A stretch of DNA of 64,000 nt from Cytidiella melzeri (GCA_022592445.1 JABYQR010000038.1:144420-208419), one strand, 5' to 3'. Positions 47,525 through 59,457 are shown, counted from the first letter of the stretch. Notes: generated by a model not told the origin, from the sequence alone. Numbers and translations: made by a program.

Positions 47525-48604
47525 TCAGTCGGTGAGTTTTGGAAGGACAGTGAGAAGTTGGTCGATGTTCAAGAACTGCACCCACGTCTCCAGCTCCTTC
47601 CTATCTTTTTGCCAGATAAACTTGGATTCCTCTGTACCGCGGAAGAACGCCGATGCGCACTGGTATTGATGCGTGTCCACCTCGCCGTCCTCGCGCAACA
47701 CAGCGATTTGTGACTGCCAGAGACGGAACTCCCATCCGGTCAGAGGATAGCCGTCGCCACGGGCGCTTTCTCCTGGAAGGTTGAACTCTAAACGCGAGAG
47801 GTCGAACCCGATGGGTTGGCCGATCGCTTTTATGTACGCCTGTTTGAGGGCAAGAATGATGCAGAGTCGGCGGAGGATGACTTCGGGGGCTTCGCTTGGG
47901 GGGATGAACGAGATCTCCAGTGGCGTCAACTGCGCGAAGGCTCGTCAAGAACGGTCACGCTGACATGGGGGAGAAGCCTCACCTTGTGGTGTTGAGACTC
48001 TGCCCACACTTGCACCGAAAGATCAGGTGAGCTAACACAGAGTTGTTTGATACCCAGTCCGATGTTGATGACTTCACGCTGTCTTCCTTGGGTCATCACC
48101 ATTCCTACAAGGTTGTTGTCATACGCGAGATGGTATCCTATCATGGCCCTGAGACGATGTGTAGGCTGTGCGGAATTATCTCCATCCTGTGTGCCAGTTC
48201 GTCAAAGAGCATCTGGAATGGAGATGGGTTGGGACCCACCTGTTCGATCCAGTGCTTGCCGTTCGCGTCTGAGCAGTCTCGCCACTTGGCTCTTGGTATA
48301 CGTCTATGTCTCATCATTAGAAGGGGGAGCATGTAAGCTATCATCTGCCCTGTAGCAGTGTCGTGAGGTAAGGCTGACTTGAAACACGTCACTTTGTGCC
48401 ACTCACTGATGGTCTCTTGGGATTGTGGTGCATACTGGACGTTCGCGTGAGGGACGCAGCTCTGCATGGTGCGATAACATTTGTCGTATTCCTGCAAGAT
48501 AATTATCATCAAACCAGGTGCTGTGAGGGGCTCGTAAGGTGGGTTACCTCTGCAGTTATGGGGTGATTATAGGACAGCATCCATACTAGTAACGGGCACT
48601 CCAT
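47525..48604 (-). pseudogene. Probably degenerate Sfp-type 4'-phosphopantetheinyl transferase gene
   Basis: The layout follows Sfp/Lys5-type PPTases, which load phosphopantetheine onto carrier domains of Lys2, PKS and NRPS enzymes. ATG 48604 opens MECPLLVWMLSYNHPITAE, an intron leads to EYDKCYRTMQ, and then KVTCFKSALPHDTATGQM and DANGKHWI (normally GKPY) follow. Next are YHLAYDNNLVGMVM (normally NVSH-D-N), INIGLGIKQL (normally VGxD) and, after an intron, LTPLEISF and LALKQAYIKAIGQPIGFD (normally WxxKEAxxKA). The C-terminus is GYPLTGWEFRLWQSQ. The metal-binding Asp and Glu, the NVSH histidine and the motif Trp are all replaced. I also find no in-frame splice between GKHWI and the GYHLAYD exon. 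Read as a decaying gene, or less likely a pseudoenzyme. Confidence 0.6.
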
Positions 48605-49846
48605 ATCTCGAGCTTCGCATCAAAGATCTTGTGGTGGATGAGTACGGTGCACGTTAGATCGTATTTCTTTTACGCACCTGTACACTGTTGCGGTGAGCGT
48701 CGAGAACAACGAACGGTAGTGGCAGCCGTGTACTGGATGTAAGAGGCTGTGTGACGCTGATGTACCTGGAAAATCTTCGCGCTGCGTGTGCGCGGTTGTG
48801 GGTACTTCCGAGACAGGGTGCAAGGAAATGGTTGGGAACAGAGACACCTGGTTTTGTACTACATTGCATTTGCTAGGGCCCTGTGTGTGATTAGAGGGAC
48901 AGCAGGCGTTGGCCACGATGCAGCTATTATCTGATGTGGTGGTGGTACAAGCCAGAGTCCACCGCCGCGGCCCGGGGACATGAAAACGTGTTGATCGCCA
49001 CTCGGCAGTTTGTCTTCAGCTTGACCACGGACGACCATCGACATTAAAGACAATTACCTCGCGTTGAGCCATGGCCCACACAATGCTCGCTGTGACGACC
49101 GCATGAGCCTTCTCTGCCACTAGCCCTTCAAACGGTCGCTTGTCTAGGGTCAGTGCGTAACCGAGCGCAACGCTTGCCAAGGGTCTGGTTCATTATTGAA
49201 ACCCTCAGATGAAATGGTTTTGGAGTAGCATCTCGCAAACCACTCCCAACCTTACAATTGAGGCTACAATAGAATCCGTCGTGATATGAAGCGACATGCC
49301 AAAGCTAACGACAATTGTCGGACTGTGTTCACAGTTGCGACGGCAGTACAAACAGTTGGTTATAGTGTGCCGCCCGCCGCCTCGTGTCCTCAGCGTGCTG
49401 ACAGAGGTAATTCCGCAGAGAATATCTGTCTTTGACAGACCAATGTGCCGTATCACCTCGAGTACGCATCGTGTACTTCATTTCCACGAGTCTAATGTAC
49501 CCGTTCACATATACCTGGCTGATGTAAGCTAGAAACTCAGTGCACAACATGGGAAATATTTGTAGTCTCCACGCAGTCACGCAAACGGGTGTGAAAGATA
49601 ATTCTGAACATTGCGTTGATGCCAATCATAGCATCAATGCGCTACTGGTATCGAAGGGCATGACTCACGCAAAGACACCAGGCAACCGACGTATGCCACT
49701 CCATAGTCGTTCCACCATGTACCTACCGATAATTCGTAAGTCTGTCAACACATCAACAGCAGCGTACACAGTGATTGAAATATCAATAGGAAGATGGTGA
49801 TACATTTATTACTTGAAGATGGGAATGACCTGCCAGGCTGCTCCCA
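48605..49846. other. Intergenic region, no gene seen
   Basis: About 1.24 kb between two genes on the minus strand. It should contain the promoter of the PPTase-like gene and the 3' UTR of the acyl-CoA oxidase gene. Only short unsupported frames are present. Confidence 0.4.
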
Positions 49847-52770
49847 TCAGAGCTTTGCACCGCGGCGCGCCGCCAGTCGTTGTCCACGAAGTAGCAAAGG
49901 TCTGATATACTCCTACAACAAGCGAGTGAGGACATGCATCGTAATCTTTAGCATCGCGTACCTCATAACCATCCGGAATCTCAGACTCGTTCAAAGGATC
50001 TTTCTGAGCCCTATCCCACAACGCTTCGTACACTCTCCCGTCATCCTTCCCAAGAGCGCTAGTACGAGTCCAACCCGGAGTCAACGGAGGACATCACAGT
50101 ACAGTACAGTACAGTGGCCCGTAAGTACCTCGACCATCTGCACCAGAATAAGTCCACTCGTACTCACCTGTCGAGTTCCCAATCAGAAAACCCAAACGCA
50201 TCCACCAGTCCGATCGCCTCCGGAAGAAGCCTCGAATACTGTCGTTTCACCGCCATCCTCAGCGTCCTCACACCCGAATCGATCTCACGACCTCCCGGCG
50301 GAGGGAGAAGGTCAAACGACAACAAATCCAGAAGCGCGTTTTCTAATGTCGTGAGAAGGAACTGTTCCGTGTGTGGAGTGAGAAATACCCCAAAGATGAT
50401 AACTTGAGAAATGGTACGCACGAGAACCAACAAGTCAACCACCACGCGAGCTTCTTCTCGGCCGGTCAGTTGACTGGGAACGTCCTGTATCAAGCTCTCG
50501 ACCTGCGCAGCGACGAAAGCTTCGGTGACGGCCTTTGCCACGCGTTGTGCGGCTCCAGCGTCTGGGTCGTTCGAGTGCCTGACGTACTCACGTACAGCGC
50601 ACAGCGCACGTCGTTCGAGCAGTTCGACAACTACATGCGGCTCATACCAGTCGTTCGGTTGCAGCGGCGAGGAGTCTGATAGATGTCGAAGGAACCTGGT
50701 GAATGGAGATAGCAAGGAGGAAACAGCAGATTCCGAGTACGGGGTCCGACTCCTAGCGGTAGTAATACTAGAGGAGTATGCATTGAAAGCCTTCACAGCT
50801 GCCCTGAGCACCTGCAAGTCGAGAATGAAATTGTCGCCTTCGAACCTGGACCATATTGAGCGGGGGAAGCAGAATTCGGGTGGGAGTTGTTACTACTTAC
50901 GTTGTGTTGGGAAGATATGCGGCATATATACGCCCTATGCCGGCAGCTTCGCTGAAACCATGACCGCCTAAGCAACGGCGGGCAGTCTCGAGGTCTTGTG
51001 CGGTTGCTGTACTGACAAGAGTCTTTAGACCGCTTGTAGTAGCGTGCATCTCAGCTAGAAGAGAGGTATCTCCGGTAGCGAGACGGGAAGACATGGCTGA
51101 GAACGATCTTTCCTGTTAACGTGTTTTCTGATTAGTTTGGCGAGATGGGGGTTATGGAGTTTATGTACGTACTAGATTACGGCCAAGGAGTAGGAAGGCG
51201 TAACTTCTGGATAGAATGGGTAAAAGTCTACTGTGCACGGATGAGTAGGTGATGATTTGTTTCTCGAGACCGTCTTCCGATATGTTTCCTTGTCTTCGTG
51301 CATGTGCATATCGAATCGCTATAGTGATGGCTTGTGGATTTATGTCAAGTCAGTCCCTCAACTGTCTCTGTCGCACTGAAGGAACATACCTTTTCCAGCT
51401 GTCCAACCAGCATTGGTGATCATCCTATTGAAGAGTCCTGTCGTCAGACGTTCTGGAGAATGCAAAGCGCCGTTCAACGATACCTACGTCGATCGAATAT
51501 ACATCATCTACGAGCGTGATCAGAGTCCGCGTATACACCGAACAATCCGATCCACTCACTCCGCCGTAGCTGATTTTCGCATGAGGGGGCTGAACATACT
51601 TGCCTTCCTCAGTGACCCGAGAGAACTTAGAAAGCATATGTTCGGCTGGAATTTTCACATGGTCGAACCTCGCATAGCCGTTGTCTGTCGTCGACCACGC
51701 GCCCATGGCTTTAATCCCTGAGTGGTATGCTCTTCAACTAGAGCTGTGGACGACAGAAAGTGGGTGATATTCACCTATGTCGCCCAGTTGAATACCGGGG
51801 AGTACGCTATGGTCGTCTCAGAAGAAGAGTGAGCACATGCATGTACACGCACAGTTCCAATATACGCAAGCATACCTAGTGACCTCAGTTGAACAAAGAA
51901 CAGGTGTGGGCCCATGTTCTTCCCACCCGGAAGAATAAGCTGGGCTTGTACAACCCCATGCGTCGCAAACTTTCCTGCACCACCAACCCACCACTTACTG
52001 GCGGTGAATGTCGGTGAGTGTATTTCGAACTGTTTCGTGTCTGGAAGGTATGTCGCGGTTGTTTCTAGCGAGGTAAGATTGGAGCCGTGAGCGAGCTCAG
52101 TTTGAAGGTAGCACCTTCATTAATATATGAGAGAGTGAACAAACTCAATGGTGAGATATTTAATAACCCGTGAGCTTACCCGATGATACCAGCATTAGCA
52201 ATCAGCTCGCCATATTTCTGGCGAAGTTCAGGAGAAGCTTGTGCCATAAACACAGGCTCAAACGCTACCACATTTGGACTCAATAGCACACCGCTGCGAA
52301 TGATGAGAGGTGCATACCGACGAGATGAAGCGTATAAGGATGAGTTTCGTCCAAGAGGCTGATGGCCTCCCGGAATTGCGCAGTACTCCACTTGTACGCA
52401 TCTTGTAATTCGTGCACTCTGTGGATCATTCGCAAGACGTTTTTGTATCTCTCTTTGCGGTTCATGAACGGCCTGTCGTGCAAAGTCGTTAATTACGAGG
52501 GACATACTACCTGTAGGTCGTGACTGACCATCGAGCTTTCGCGAACACGGGGTCTGTGGACACTATGTTCACAATCTCACTGTGTAGATTCCATCGTTCC
52601 TTGCTTCCTGTTACCATGCAAGAGATTGAAATTGTTGTCAGCCGTTTTGATAGAGGGAATATGAACATACCATACAGGTACTCGCGGATTGCACCCACGT
52701 CAACACGAGATTGTTCTCGCGCTGCTACCAAGTCGACGTGTGTTTGCTCGTTGGGTGGTAGACGTGGCAT
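49847..52770 (-). CDS. Peroxisomal acyl-CoA oxidase
   Basis: A FAD enzyme for the first step of peroxisomal beta-oxidation: acyl-CoA to trans-2-enoyl-CoA with H2O2. The ATG at 52770 gives MPRLPPNEQTHVDLVAAREQ; the frame at 52776 begins with TTG. Family segments include FMNRKERYKNVLRMIHRVHE, the FAD/substrate region ETTATYLPDT and ASKWWVGGAGKFATHG (antisense about 51900-52060), GYARFDHVKIPAEHML, RRCLGGHGFSEAAGIGRIY, and the C-terminal helical domain with GRVYEALWDRAQKDPLNE. At the 3' end I use the acceptor TTGTTGTAG|GAG, which gives a family-like end EYIRPLLLRGQRLAARR and a final Ala-Lys-Leu, a peroxisomal targeting signal (PTS1), TGA 49849-49847. Reading the alternative acceptor to 49809 loses both. 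Many introns. Confidence 0.85.
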
Positions 52771-54184
52771 TGTCAATCACCCCTTGCTGTTGGACGGAGT
52801 CGGTGTACACCATGTACGACCTGCTGCGAGGCTTGTATACTATCCAGTGATCGGAATCCGGCCTTGGCTACTTGCCGTGGCCGGCAGCACCGCGTCGTGC
52901 CAGTTAAGTACTTATCTCATGCCCGTGGCTAAGTCTGTAAGTACTCTTGGGCACGAAGGTCAGGACCGCCCGCGAGTCTGTCTCGGGGGTGGTACCAGTG
53001 AGTCGCCTTGAGTACATGCAGTACGCAAACACCAGTGCTGCGAGCGCGATGCACCTGCAGCTGCCACTGTAAGATACCATTGCGACGCCACAACGTCATT
53101 GCCCAACAAACGCAAACATCTTTGTCTCTCTCTCTGCCTTCATCTACGACCCAGTGAAACTCGCCCAACAACACTGACGTTGATAGCTCGAGAGACATTA
53201 CTCACATTGCGGCGAAGCGATATGTCCCAACATCTGTAGTAGCAAATCCTAGCATTGTGGATATTAGTAAGATCTAAGTGCGCACAAGTAGACCATGCGA
53301 TCTACCGTGACGTTGACTGTAAGGCACGCATACACAGTACTCGCCTCGACACTTGTCTCCAAACTGACCTCCAAACCTTGTAGCAGCCACTGAACGACTG
53401 TTGACGAGGCAACAAGCAACGTGCACTGACATCATCTCTCACGAAACTCGACAAGCTAGCACGCCCACAACTGGAACTTTAATCTTTCTACAGCAGGCAC
53501 AACTTCAAGTTCATTTAAACTGAGCAGCCGACCCCACTCTCAATATCAAGTCATCACCGGTGTTGCTTGCTCCTGCACCACTGGGCTGTATCCAACACTG
53601 CCAGATGTCCAAGGCGCGGCCTACGATCAAACCGAGACCACTCTCGCATCTCAATGCTGTGAATGAAAGGTAGAATTTGTTTGCTAAACTCATGAGTACT
53701 GCATTGGTAGCAAGGCTACAGTACTGCTTGCAATGACGTTAATCTTCAGTATCCCCACAAATCAGGCTCTCTAACTTTTTGAGAAATGCAGCGGAGATAG
53801 ACTGTCATTAACCAGCGGACGGAACAGTACTGCGGGATAAGGCCATGCGGGTGACATCTCAGCTGGGTAAGTATGAATACTCTCCAAGTCAACGGTCGTG
53901 CGCGCCGTTCAATGCTCGTCACTTACAACGTGTAAGCGCCTTTCTCCACACGTATCATCGCATATTTAAAACTTTATTGTAGGTATAGTGCGCACCAATC
54001 AATCAGCGTACATTGGCGATGTCCTCAGCAATGAGGTGGCGAAACCCTTCAAACAGCTCTCCGACTGCCGCAGTGGGTCGAGTTCGGCAGCTCTCTTGAG
54101 GCAGAGCGGCAACTCACGAAATGGCTGATGTCTGCCTGAAGTATAAATACCGCTACGTCTGCTTGCCGCAATGCACATTCAACC
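52771..54184. other. Divergent intergenic region, acyl-CoA oxidase / lysophospholipase
   Basis: About 1.4 kb between divergent starts. A good TATA box lies at its right end for the lysophospholipase gene. The rest has only short unsupported frames. Confidence 0.45.
54141..54150 (+). promoter_or_regulatory. TATA box of the lysophospholipase gene
   Basis: GTATAAATAC lies about 40 bp before the ATG at 54185, in the position expected for a fungal TATA box with a short leader. Confidence 0.6.
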
Positions 54185-56804
54185 ATGGCTCTCTCAACCT
54201 TAGCTCTTTGCCTACTGGGACTTCCCCTGAGTAGCATCGCACTGTCTCTGAGTGGAAACTACACCCCCACCTTTATTCAGGTATGTGTCCGCATCGCTTT
54301 TGCCGTGACTAGTTTCCACTCACGTCTACCGCTGTCAGTGCCCATACGGAGAGACTTATCTGCGTAATGCTTCGCAAAGCCTTTCCTCGGAAGAGACAGC
54401 ATGGTTAGCGAAGCGTCGCCCGAACGTCGTGCAAGGACTCCAGACTTACCTCACTGCTATCGGAATCCAAGGTTTCAATGTCTCCCAGTATATTACTGCT
54501 TTGAATGAGACTGAGGACGCCATACCTACTATTGGGTTGACTTGGTCGGGAGGTGGAACGTGAGTATCCACTCCGTTCTGAGCATCCGTGTCCTTGGGAA
54601 ATTTGATTATTGTATCTTAGGCGATCCGAAAGTGCAGCCTATGGACAAATGCGTGCGTTCGACAACAGGGTGGCTGCAGCGGTTAGCGCACGCACTGGCG
54701 GCTTGCTACAGGCGACGACTTATGTTGCTGGGCGTATGTCATACTTTCTGAGAGTCTCTCCTCGCTTGTACTTACGGCAAATTTAGTCAGCGGTGGCTCG
54801 AATGGCCTCGGTCCAGTAGGTATGGCCGACTTTGAAAACATCGAAGTAATGCTCCAACAAGGACTGTTATCAACCAACATGTCTTCCAGTGCTTACCGAG
54901 AGATAATCGGCAAGAAAGAGGCAGGATTCAATGTCACTGTTTCGGACGTCTTGGCCATTGTACGAAGCATTCCTCCTGCCTCTTGGCCACTTCGAATGCT
55001 CATGGCATTGACATTCACAGGCTCTTAACAATGCTACTATGAAGGTTCCTGGAAACGACTCCATCGACCCGTTCTCTCGACTATGGAGCGACATCACCTC
55101 TTTCACCAACTTCTCCTCGGGCCTGTCTCCCATGCCGATTGTGATGACCACCGAGGTCATTCCAGCCGGCTTACCTGGCCACAACTCATTCAAGGGTATA
55201 CTCATTCCCACGAACAACGCCAGACTGAACGGAACAATATACGAGCTGACGCCATTTGAGGTACGTCAGTTGCTCATTTGTCTTTACCCATGAAGCTGAT
55301 GTACCATATTTTGTGATGGCTATAGTTTGGCGGCTGGCAAGGCCGTTTGTCCGCGTTTGTCAAAACCCAGTACCTTGGAACCAACTTTAGTGACGGACAA
55401 CCGTTGAACAACACTTGCGTTCAGGGCTTCGACAATGCTGCTTTCATGGTTGGTAGTGGCGCTGCAGCCATGAACTTCTGTACGTTTCATTCTACGATAG
55501 GATACAGCTGGATACTGACATTGCAGTACACATGAAGGGTTGGCCGAGAGCGAGTCTAATGGAACTGTGGGGCAGTTCGCTAAGCGGGACCTGACTCGTC
55601 CGAAAATACCTTACCCGCCTCACGAAGACAAGCTCGAGCAAGTCAGGACAGAAGAGGCTTTGATCGCGAATGTCAAGGCCCTCCCAGAATTCCTTGAAAT
55701 TCTCGGTAACGAGACCTTGCAGGAGGGTCTATGTGAGTGGTATGCCATTTTGGGGCTCCCAAGACGAGTCTGCGATGATTCACGCTGACCGTAATATGTA
55801 TGACAGATGCTCTGTGGCCTAATCCTTTTGCCAACTCCCATCTTTCTGACGCAAACCTTCGCACACAAGAATTCTTGTACCTTGCTGATGGCAGTGAATA
55901 CGGCCAGGTATATATAGTGTTCATTCTTTCCACAGTTCACACGCTGAACACCTCCCTCATGTTCATCAGGCAAACCCCATCGTCCCGCTCATTCAGGGAG
56001 CTCGTTCGCCCGATTTCATCGTCGTGAACGATGGTTCTGGAAGTGAATTGAGCGTATGTCTTCTCGACGCTTAGGCATGCATTCACATTCTGACGAAACC
56101 ACAGAGTGGATGGATGAATGGCACGAACTTTGTCAACACGGCTGATTGGTGAGGCACATCATTTTGCCCATCTTCCTCTACAGAACTTGATGAGTTATGC
56201 ATCGTAGGGCGAAGCACCACAATCTTTCGTTCCCCAAGGTACCGACGACGAACACGATGCTTAACCTCAACCACACGTTGTTCCCAACTTTCTACGGCTG
56301 CTTTGAGAAGAACGTTCCGCTGGTCTTGTACGTCGTACAAACGTTGTATACTGAAGGTTCTACTGACACTACAACACCTAGATATGCCGCAGACGCGCCG
56401 TATACGGAGTATTCAAACCTCACGGCTATTACAACGTAACTCAAGCTTGCACTCTCCTTTCGATATTTCGTGACTCATCTCATCATTCTCATAGCACTGA
56501 TCCCACGCCAGAGCAGCGTGTAAGGCTCTGGAACAACACCCTCGCCCTCTACTCTCAACCGATCAAGCTAAACGCGAGCCTCACATCCGACTTCCCAACC
56601 TGCATAGCTTGCGGATCCATCCTCCGGTCACTACAGCGCTTGAACATGACGATCCCGGATGTGTGCAACACCTGTTTCCAGGAACATTGTTGGGACGGTA
56701 CGGTCGACAATAGTCAACCGGGGTTTTTGGCACCAGCGTTGTTATACGACCCGCAGATGACATTCAAGGAGTGGAACGCCTCGTTTTACAACACCAGTCA
56801 GTAG
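54185..56804 (+). CDS. Secreted lysophospholipase / phospholipase B
   Basis: A secreted enzyme of the fungal phospholipase B family (cPLA2 catalytic fold), removing acyl chains from phospholipids and lysophospholipids. The start at 54185 gives a signal peptide (MALSTLALCLLGLPLSSIA). Next are CPYGETYLRNASQSLS (family N-terminus), LTWSGGG followed across an intron by Thr-Arg (oxyanion SGGGxR), and the nucleophile elbow AGLSGGS, also split by an intron (about 54730-54790). After GGWQGRLSAFVKTQYLG and YALWPNPFAN come LIQGARSPDFIVVNDGSG (catalytic Asp) and WMNGTNFVNTADW. Conserved cysteines follow (CIACGSIL, CNTCFQEHCW). It ends SFYNTSQ, TAG 56802-56804, without a GPI signal. Many N-glycosylation sites. 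About eleven introns. It looks intact. Confidence 0.88.
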
Positions 56805-57290
56805 AGACAAATGGACAGAGGTTGCGACGGACTTCAAGTACTTGTGACTGTTTTGTAGGATTATTGACTCGTACGGTATAATGGACTGTTCTAGGAACAA
56901 TATTACTAGTATCCACCGTTGCTGGATCTAGAGAAGGTCGTGAAGGCGGAGCATTCAAGTTGTGCATCAATACGGTGTATTGTCTGGCGAGTTAAATTTA
57001 CGCAAACGGACCAGTGTAGGTTACAAAAGTCATGCTTGTCACAGGAAGGTTTGGTCATGCCTCGAACTAGCCTCGGTCCCTTGCATCCAGAAACCGTAGA
57101 GGCCATGCATGATGTGTATTGAAGTGCGACGACGGAGAGGTTTGGTGTACACGCCTGCGGACAATACACCGTAATAAATATAATACTCACTTACCAGTAC
57201 ATGTGAGTAGTTTACACGAGACACACACGCCTTCCAACCGATACTATTGATGCAACGAGGGCACCACAAGGCTCGCACTCTGAGGGACTA
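56805..57290. other. Convergent intergenic region
   Basis: This 486 bp stretch lies between the lysophospholipase and CHZ1-like stop codons and holds their 3' UTRs. No gene is seen. Confidence 0.45.
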
Positions 57291-57929
57291 TCAATCCTCG
57301 TCTTCCTCGTCTTCATCTTCCTCCTCAGCACCATGATCTTTGTCGTCATCTGCCCCATCGTCTTCTGCGTCCTCGTCGTCTTCATCAGACTCGATGACTT
57401 TCTTCGACTTGGAGGTGCTACCCTTCGACACAGGCTTCGCAGCGCTGCTCGACGAGGCGGGGGGCACAGCTTTGCCTTTGCCCTTTGACGAACTCTCGGG
57501 CTTGCTTTGGGGTTTACTCTTGGACTTTGATTTTGGGACATCGTCGTCGTCGTCGTCATCGAGCTCATCAAACCCTTTGACCTTCGTATAGTCTACGCGA
57601 ATGCCGCGCGTTCTGCGACCGCCGGTCGTGACGGCCGCAGCCTCCTCCTGAAGAGCAGCAAGCTCATCTACAAACCGGATCAGAATGTAAAACAAAACTA
57701 CAAGAAACATTGGCAGCAACGTATATCGTACCGTCATCGATAGCCTCGTCTTCAGAGTCGTTGTCCTCGAACTCATCCTCAGACTCGTCCCTCCTCGCCC
57801 TAAATCGTCAAGTTGGCGACGCGTTCGAACTACTAGGCCTCCTCGAAATGCACAGCAAACGAGAATCTCTCACTTTTTACTGCTCTTCTTGGGAGGGTCT
57901 TCTGCGCGACGCTTGGTTCGGGAGCTCAT
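57291..57929 (-). CDS. Acidic nuclear protein with CHZ-like motif (Chz1-type histone chaperone)
   Basis: A small acidic protein. ATG 57929 opens a basic start (MSSRTKRRAEDPPKKSSKK) before an intron with GTGAGA. The next exon is acidic (DESEDEFEDNDSEDEAIDD), a second intron follows, and then comes ELAALQEEAAAVTTGGRRTR and GIRVDYTKVKGFDELDDD. The GGRRTRG core followed by a hydrophobic-Asp-Tyr/Phe step resembles the CHZ motif of Chz1, the H2A.Z-H2B chaperone. The rest alternates Ser/Lys-rich and Asp/Glu-rich tracts, ending EEEDEDEEDED with the stop at 57291-57293. The chaperone role is an inference from a short motif and composition. Other acidic histone- or nucleolar-binding proteins remain possible. 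Confidence 0.62.
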
Positions 57930-58181
57930 GGCGGACGTGAGAGAGGAGCAGAGGGGGTTATGTAACGTTGATCCCCCTCTTTTTGTAGTCGGCTTTAGCC
58001 ATAAACCACCACCTACCACCACCGCAAGCATGCTTTTCTCTCCCTATATGCCACAGCTCGTGCGTTGCCAGGCATTCAGGAAGATGAGATGCAGCACACA
58101 ACTATTTTGAAGGATTCTCTGATACTTGCTGAGCGGAGTATACAGTATGTTCGTGACACAATCAGTTCCCACTAGGGTTCC

Positions 58182-58209
58182 GTCGGAAATTCAGTGCCGA
58201 CTTTCCGAC
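58182..58209. repeat. Perfect 8 bp inverted repeat with 12 bp loop
   Basis: GTCGGAAA and TTTCCGAC flank a 12-base spacer. It sits next to the GTTAGAAAC repeats and may mark the terminus of an unclassified element. Confidence 0.6.
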
Positions 58210-58211
58210 AA

Positions 58212-58300
58212 ATGTTAGAAACAAAATGCCGGTAGAGGTGTTTCCAACGTATGTTTTAAACATGTTAGAAACAAAATGTCAGTAAGTGTTAGAAACATGT
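58212..58300 (+). repeat. Short direct repeats (GTTAGAAAC type)
   Basis: ATGTTAGAAACAAAATG is present at 58212-58228 and 58262-58278, and a shorter GTGTTAGAAACATGT at 58286-58300. An inverted version, TGTTTCCAAC, lies between them (about 58240). Clustered subterminal repeats of this kind are common near the ends of DNA transposons. Confidence 0.5.
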
Positions 58301-59026
58301 AAGTAAATACTTTCTGACAATGTAAGTAACAACAACAATGTTGGAAAATCTGCGTGTAAACAACAAGTCAAGTCTCAAAAATCTACAAACTCCGAGTCAT
58401 CAACTACATCTGATGCCAAGGTAGGAGCTACAAAAGAAGCTTTGGGAGAGGTTGTGCAAGGAGTATCAGATAGCATATCCAAGAGCGCAGTGGAAGCCAG
58501 ATTGATCTCAAAATCAGACAAAATCTTCCCAAATGAGACTGTGGTGTTTGTGCCAAATGGCTGGTCAAGTTTGTCATCATCTCCATTGCCATTGTCATTT
58601 GTCTCATTATCATCATCATCATCATCATCCTCATCCTCATCATCCTTGTCATCAGTATTTGCAAGAGAGTGCAAATCTTCTCCTTGAACTTCTTGAAGGA
58701 GGTCCTTATTGATATCACGGAATTTGACAGCTGGTTAAAACCTTGGAGTGCAAAGAACTGATCCAGTGTCATTCTGTATAATAATATATAGGCCAATTCA
58801 TGATAACTCTGCTTACCTTGCGTGTGTAGTACTGACTTACTTGCATCATATCAACCAATGTCTGTGCATGTTAATTTCCCCGAAGGGGAGAATTCAGCCA
58901 TGTGAATTTGGATCCAGTTGGCTCATCAGGCATTGAGTTCACCAGAACTGAAATGATCTTGATGCTGACCATCTTTGCTATGATTAGTATGATGAAAGTC
59001 AATGTTGCTCAAGAAAAGTAAAGACA

Positions 59027-59457
59027 GTCGAATGTATTCAACACGTCTAGAGGCAGGGATGTGATGCGCAGTCGTAATCCCACTTGCCGTCGTAAGAACC
59101 TAAGACACACGAGCGAAGCAAAGTTAATCCAGGTGCGAAAGAGAAAGAGCACGATTAGCATAATGACTGTACCTAAGACACATGAGCGAAGCGAGTTAAC
59201 TACAGGTACAGGCTGTGAGCATATTGCATATGTGAGGGACAACAGAGAATACTCACTCCAGGTGTGAAAGAGAAAGAGCACGATGGAGTGTCAGGAGCGA
59301 GGGTGAAGGTATATAAGACAGAGCCCTCAGGCGACCCGAAAAGGAAAATATGTGAAACAGATGTGTCCGCGTGATGAAAGAACAATAAAGCAACCATATA
59401 CGGAAGACAAAAGAGAGTCCGGTAACTACGAGTATGTGAGCCGGAGCTGAAAAGCCC
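59027..59457 (-). repeat. Copia LTR, first (solo or partial) copy
   Basis: About 430 bp nearly identical to the LTR at 59841-60268, judged by eye at well over 90%. In element orientation it should start with TGGCTTTTCAG, but here it reads GGGCTTTTCAG, so the terminal TG is lost. It carries the same internal repeats (AGGTGCGAAAGAGAAAGAGC type, twice) and a TATATAAG segment near 59311. No pol sequence adjoins it. It is separated from the second LTR by about 384 bp of unrelated sequence. Confidence 0.7.

Larger units (their letters stand above)
57930..59026. mobile_element. Unclassified repeat-rich segment, probable transposon remnant
   Basis: The first part, just after 57929, is the promoter of the CHZ1-like gene. 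From about 58140 the sequence changes character. It is more A/T-rich and has a perfect 8 bp inverted repeat (GTCGGAAA 58182-58189 and TTTCCGAC 58202-58209). A 17-mer ATGTTAGAAACAAAATG occurs at 58212-58228 and 58262-58278. An antisense frame (58375 to about 58680) encodes an Asp-rich protein ending DSEFVDF. Further antisense short frames continue to the Copia LTR. This looks like the end of a DNA transposon or a captured gene fragment, but no transposase motif is recognised. Confidence 0.35.

Noticed and set aside
48340..48420. Possible intron (GTGAGT...CTACAG) in the PPTase-like gene
   Set aside because: Removing it would delete KVTCFKSALPHD and put the conserved following helix out of frame, so I kept the segment as coding.
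49809..49846. Acyl-CoA oxidase ending in IPIFK at 49809
   Set aside because: That reading ignores a good 49 bp intron; splicing gives a family-like C-terminus ending in Ala-Lys-Leu.
42517..57929. A secondary-metabolite cluster (ABM protein, MFS transporter, PPTase, acyl-CoA oxidase)
   Set aside because: There is no core PKS, NRPS or terpene enzyme, the transporter is a sugar porter, and the PPTase looks dead; the proximity is probably chance.
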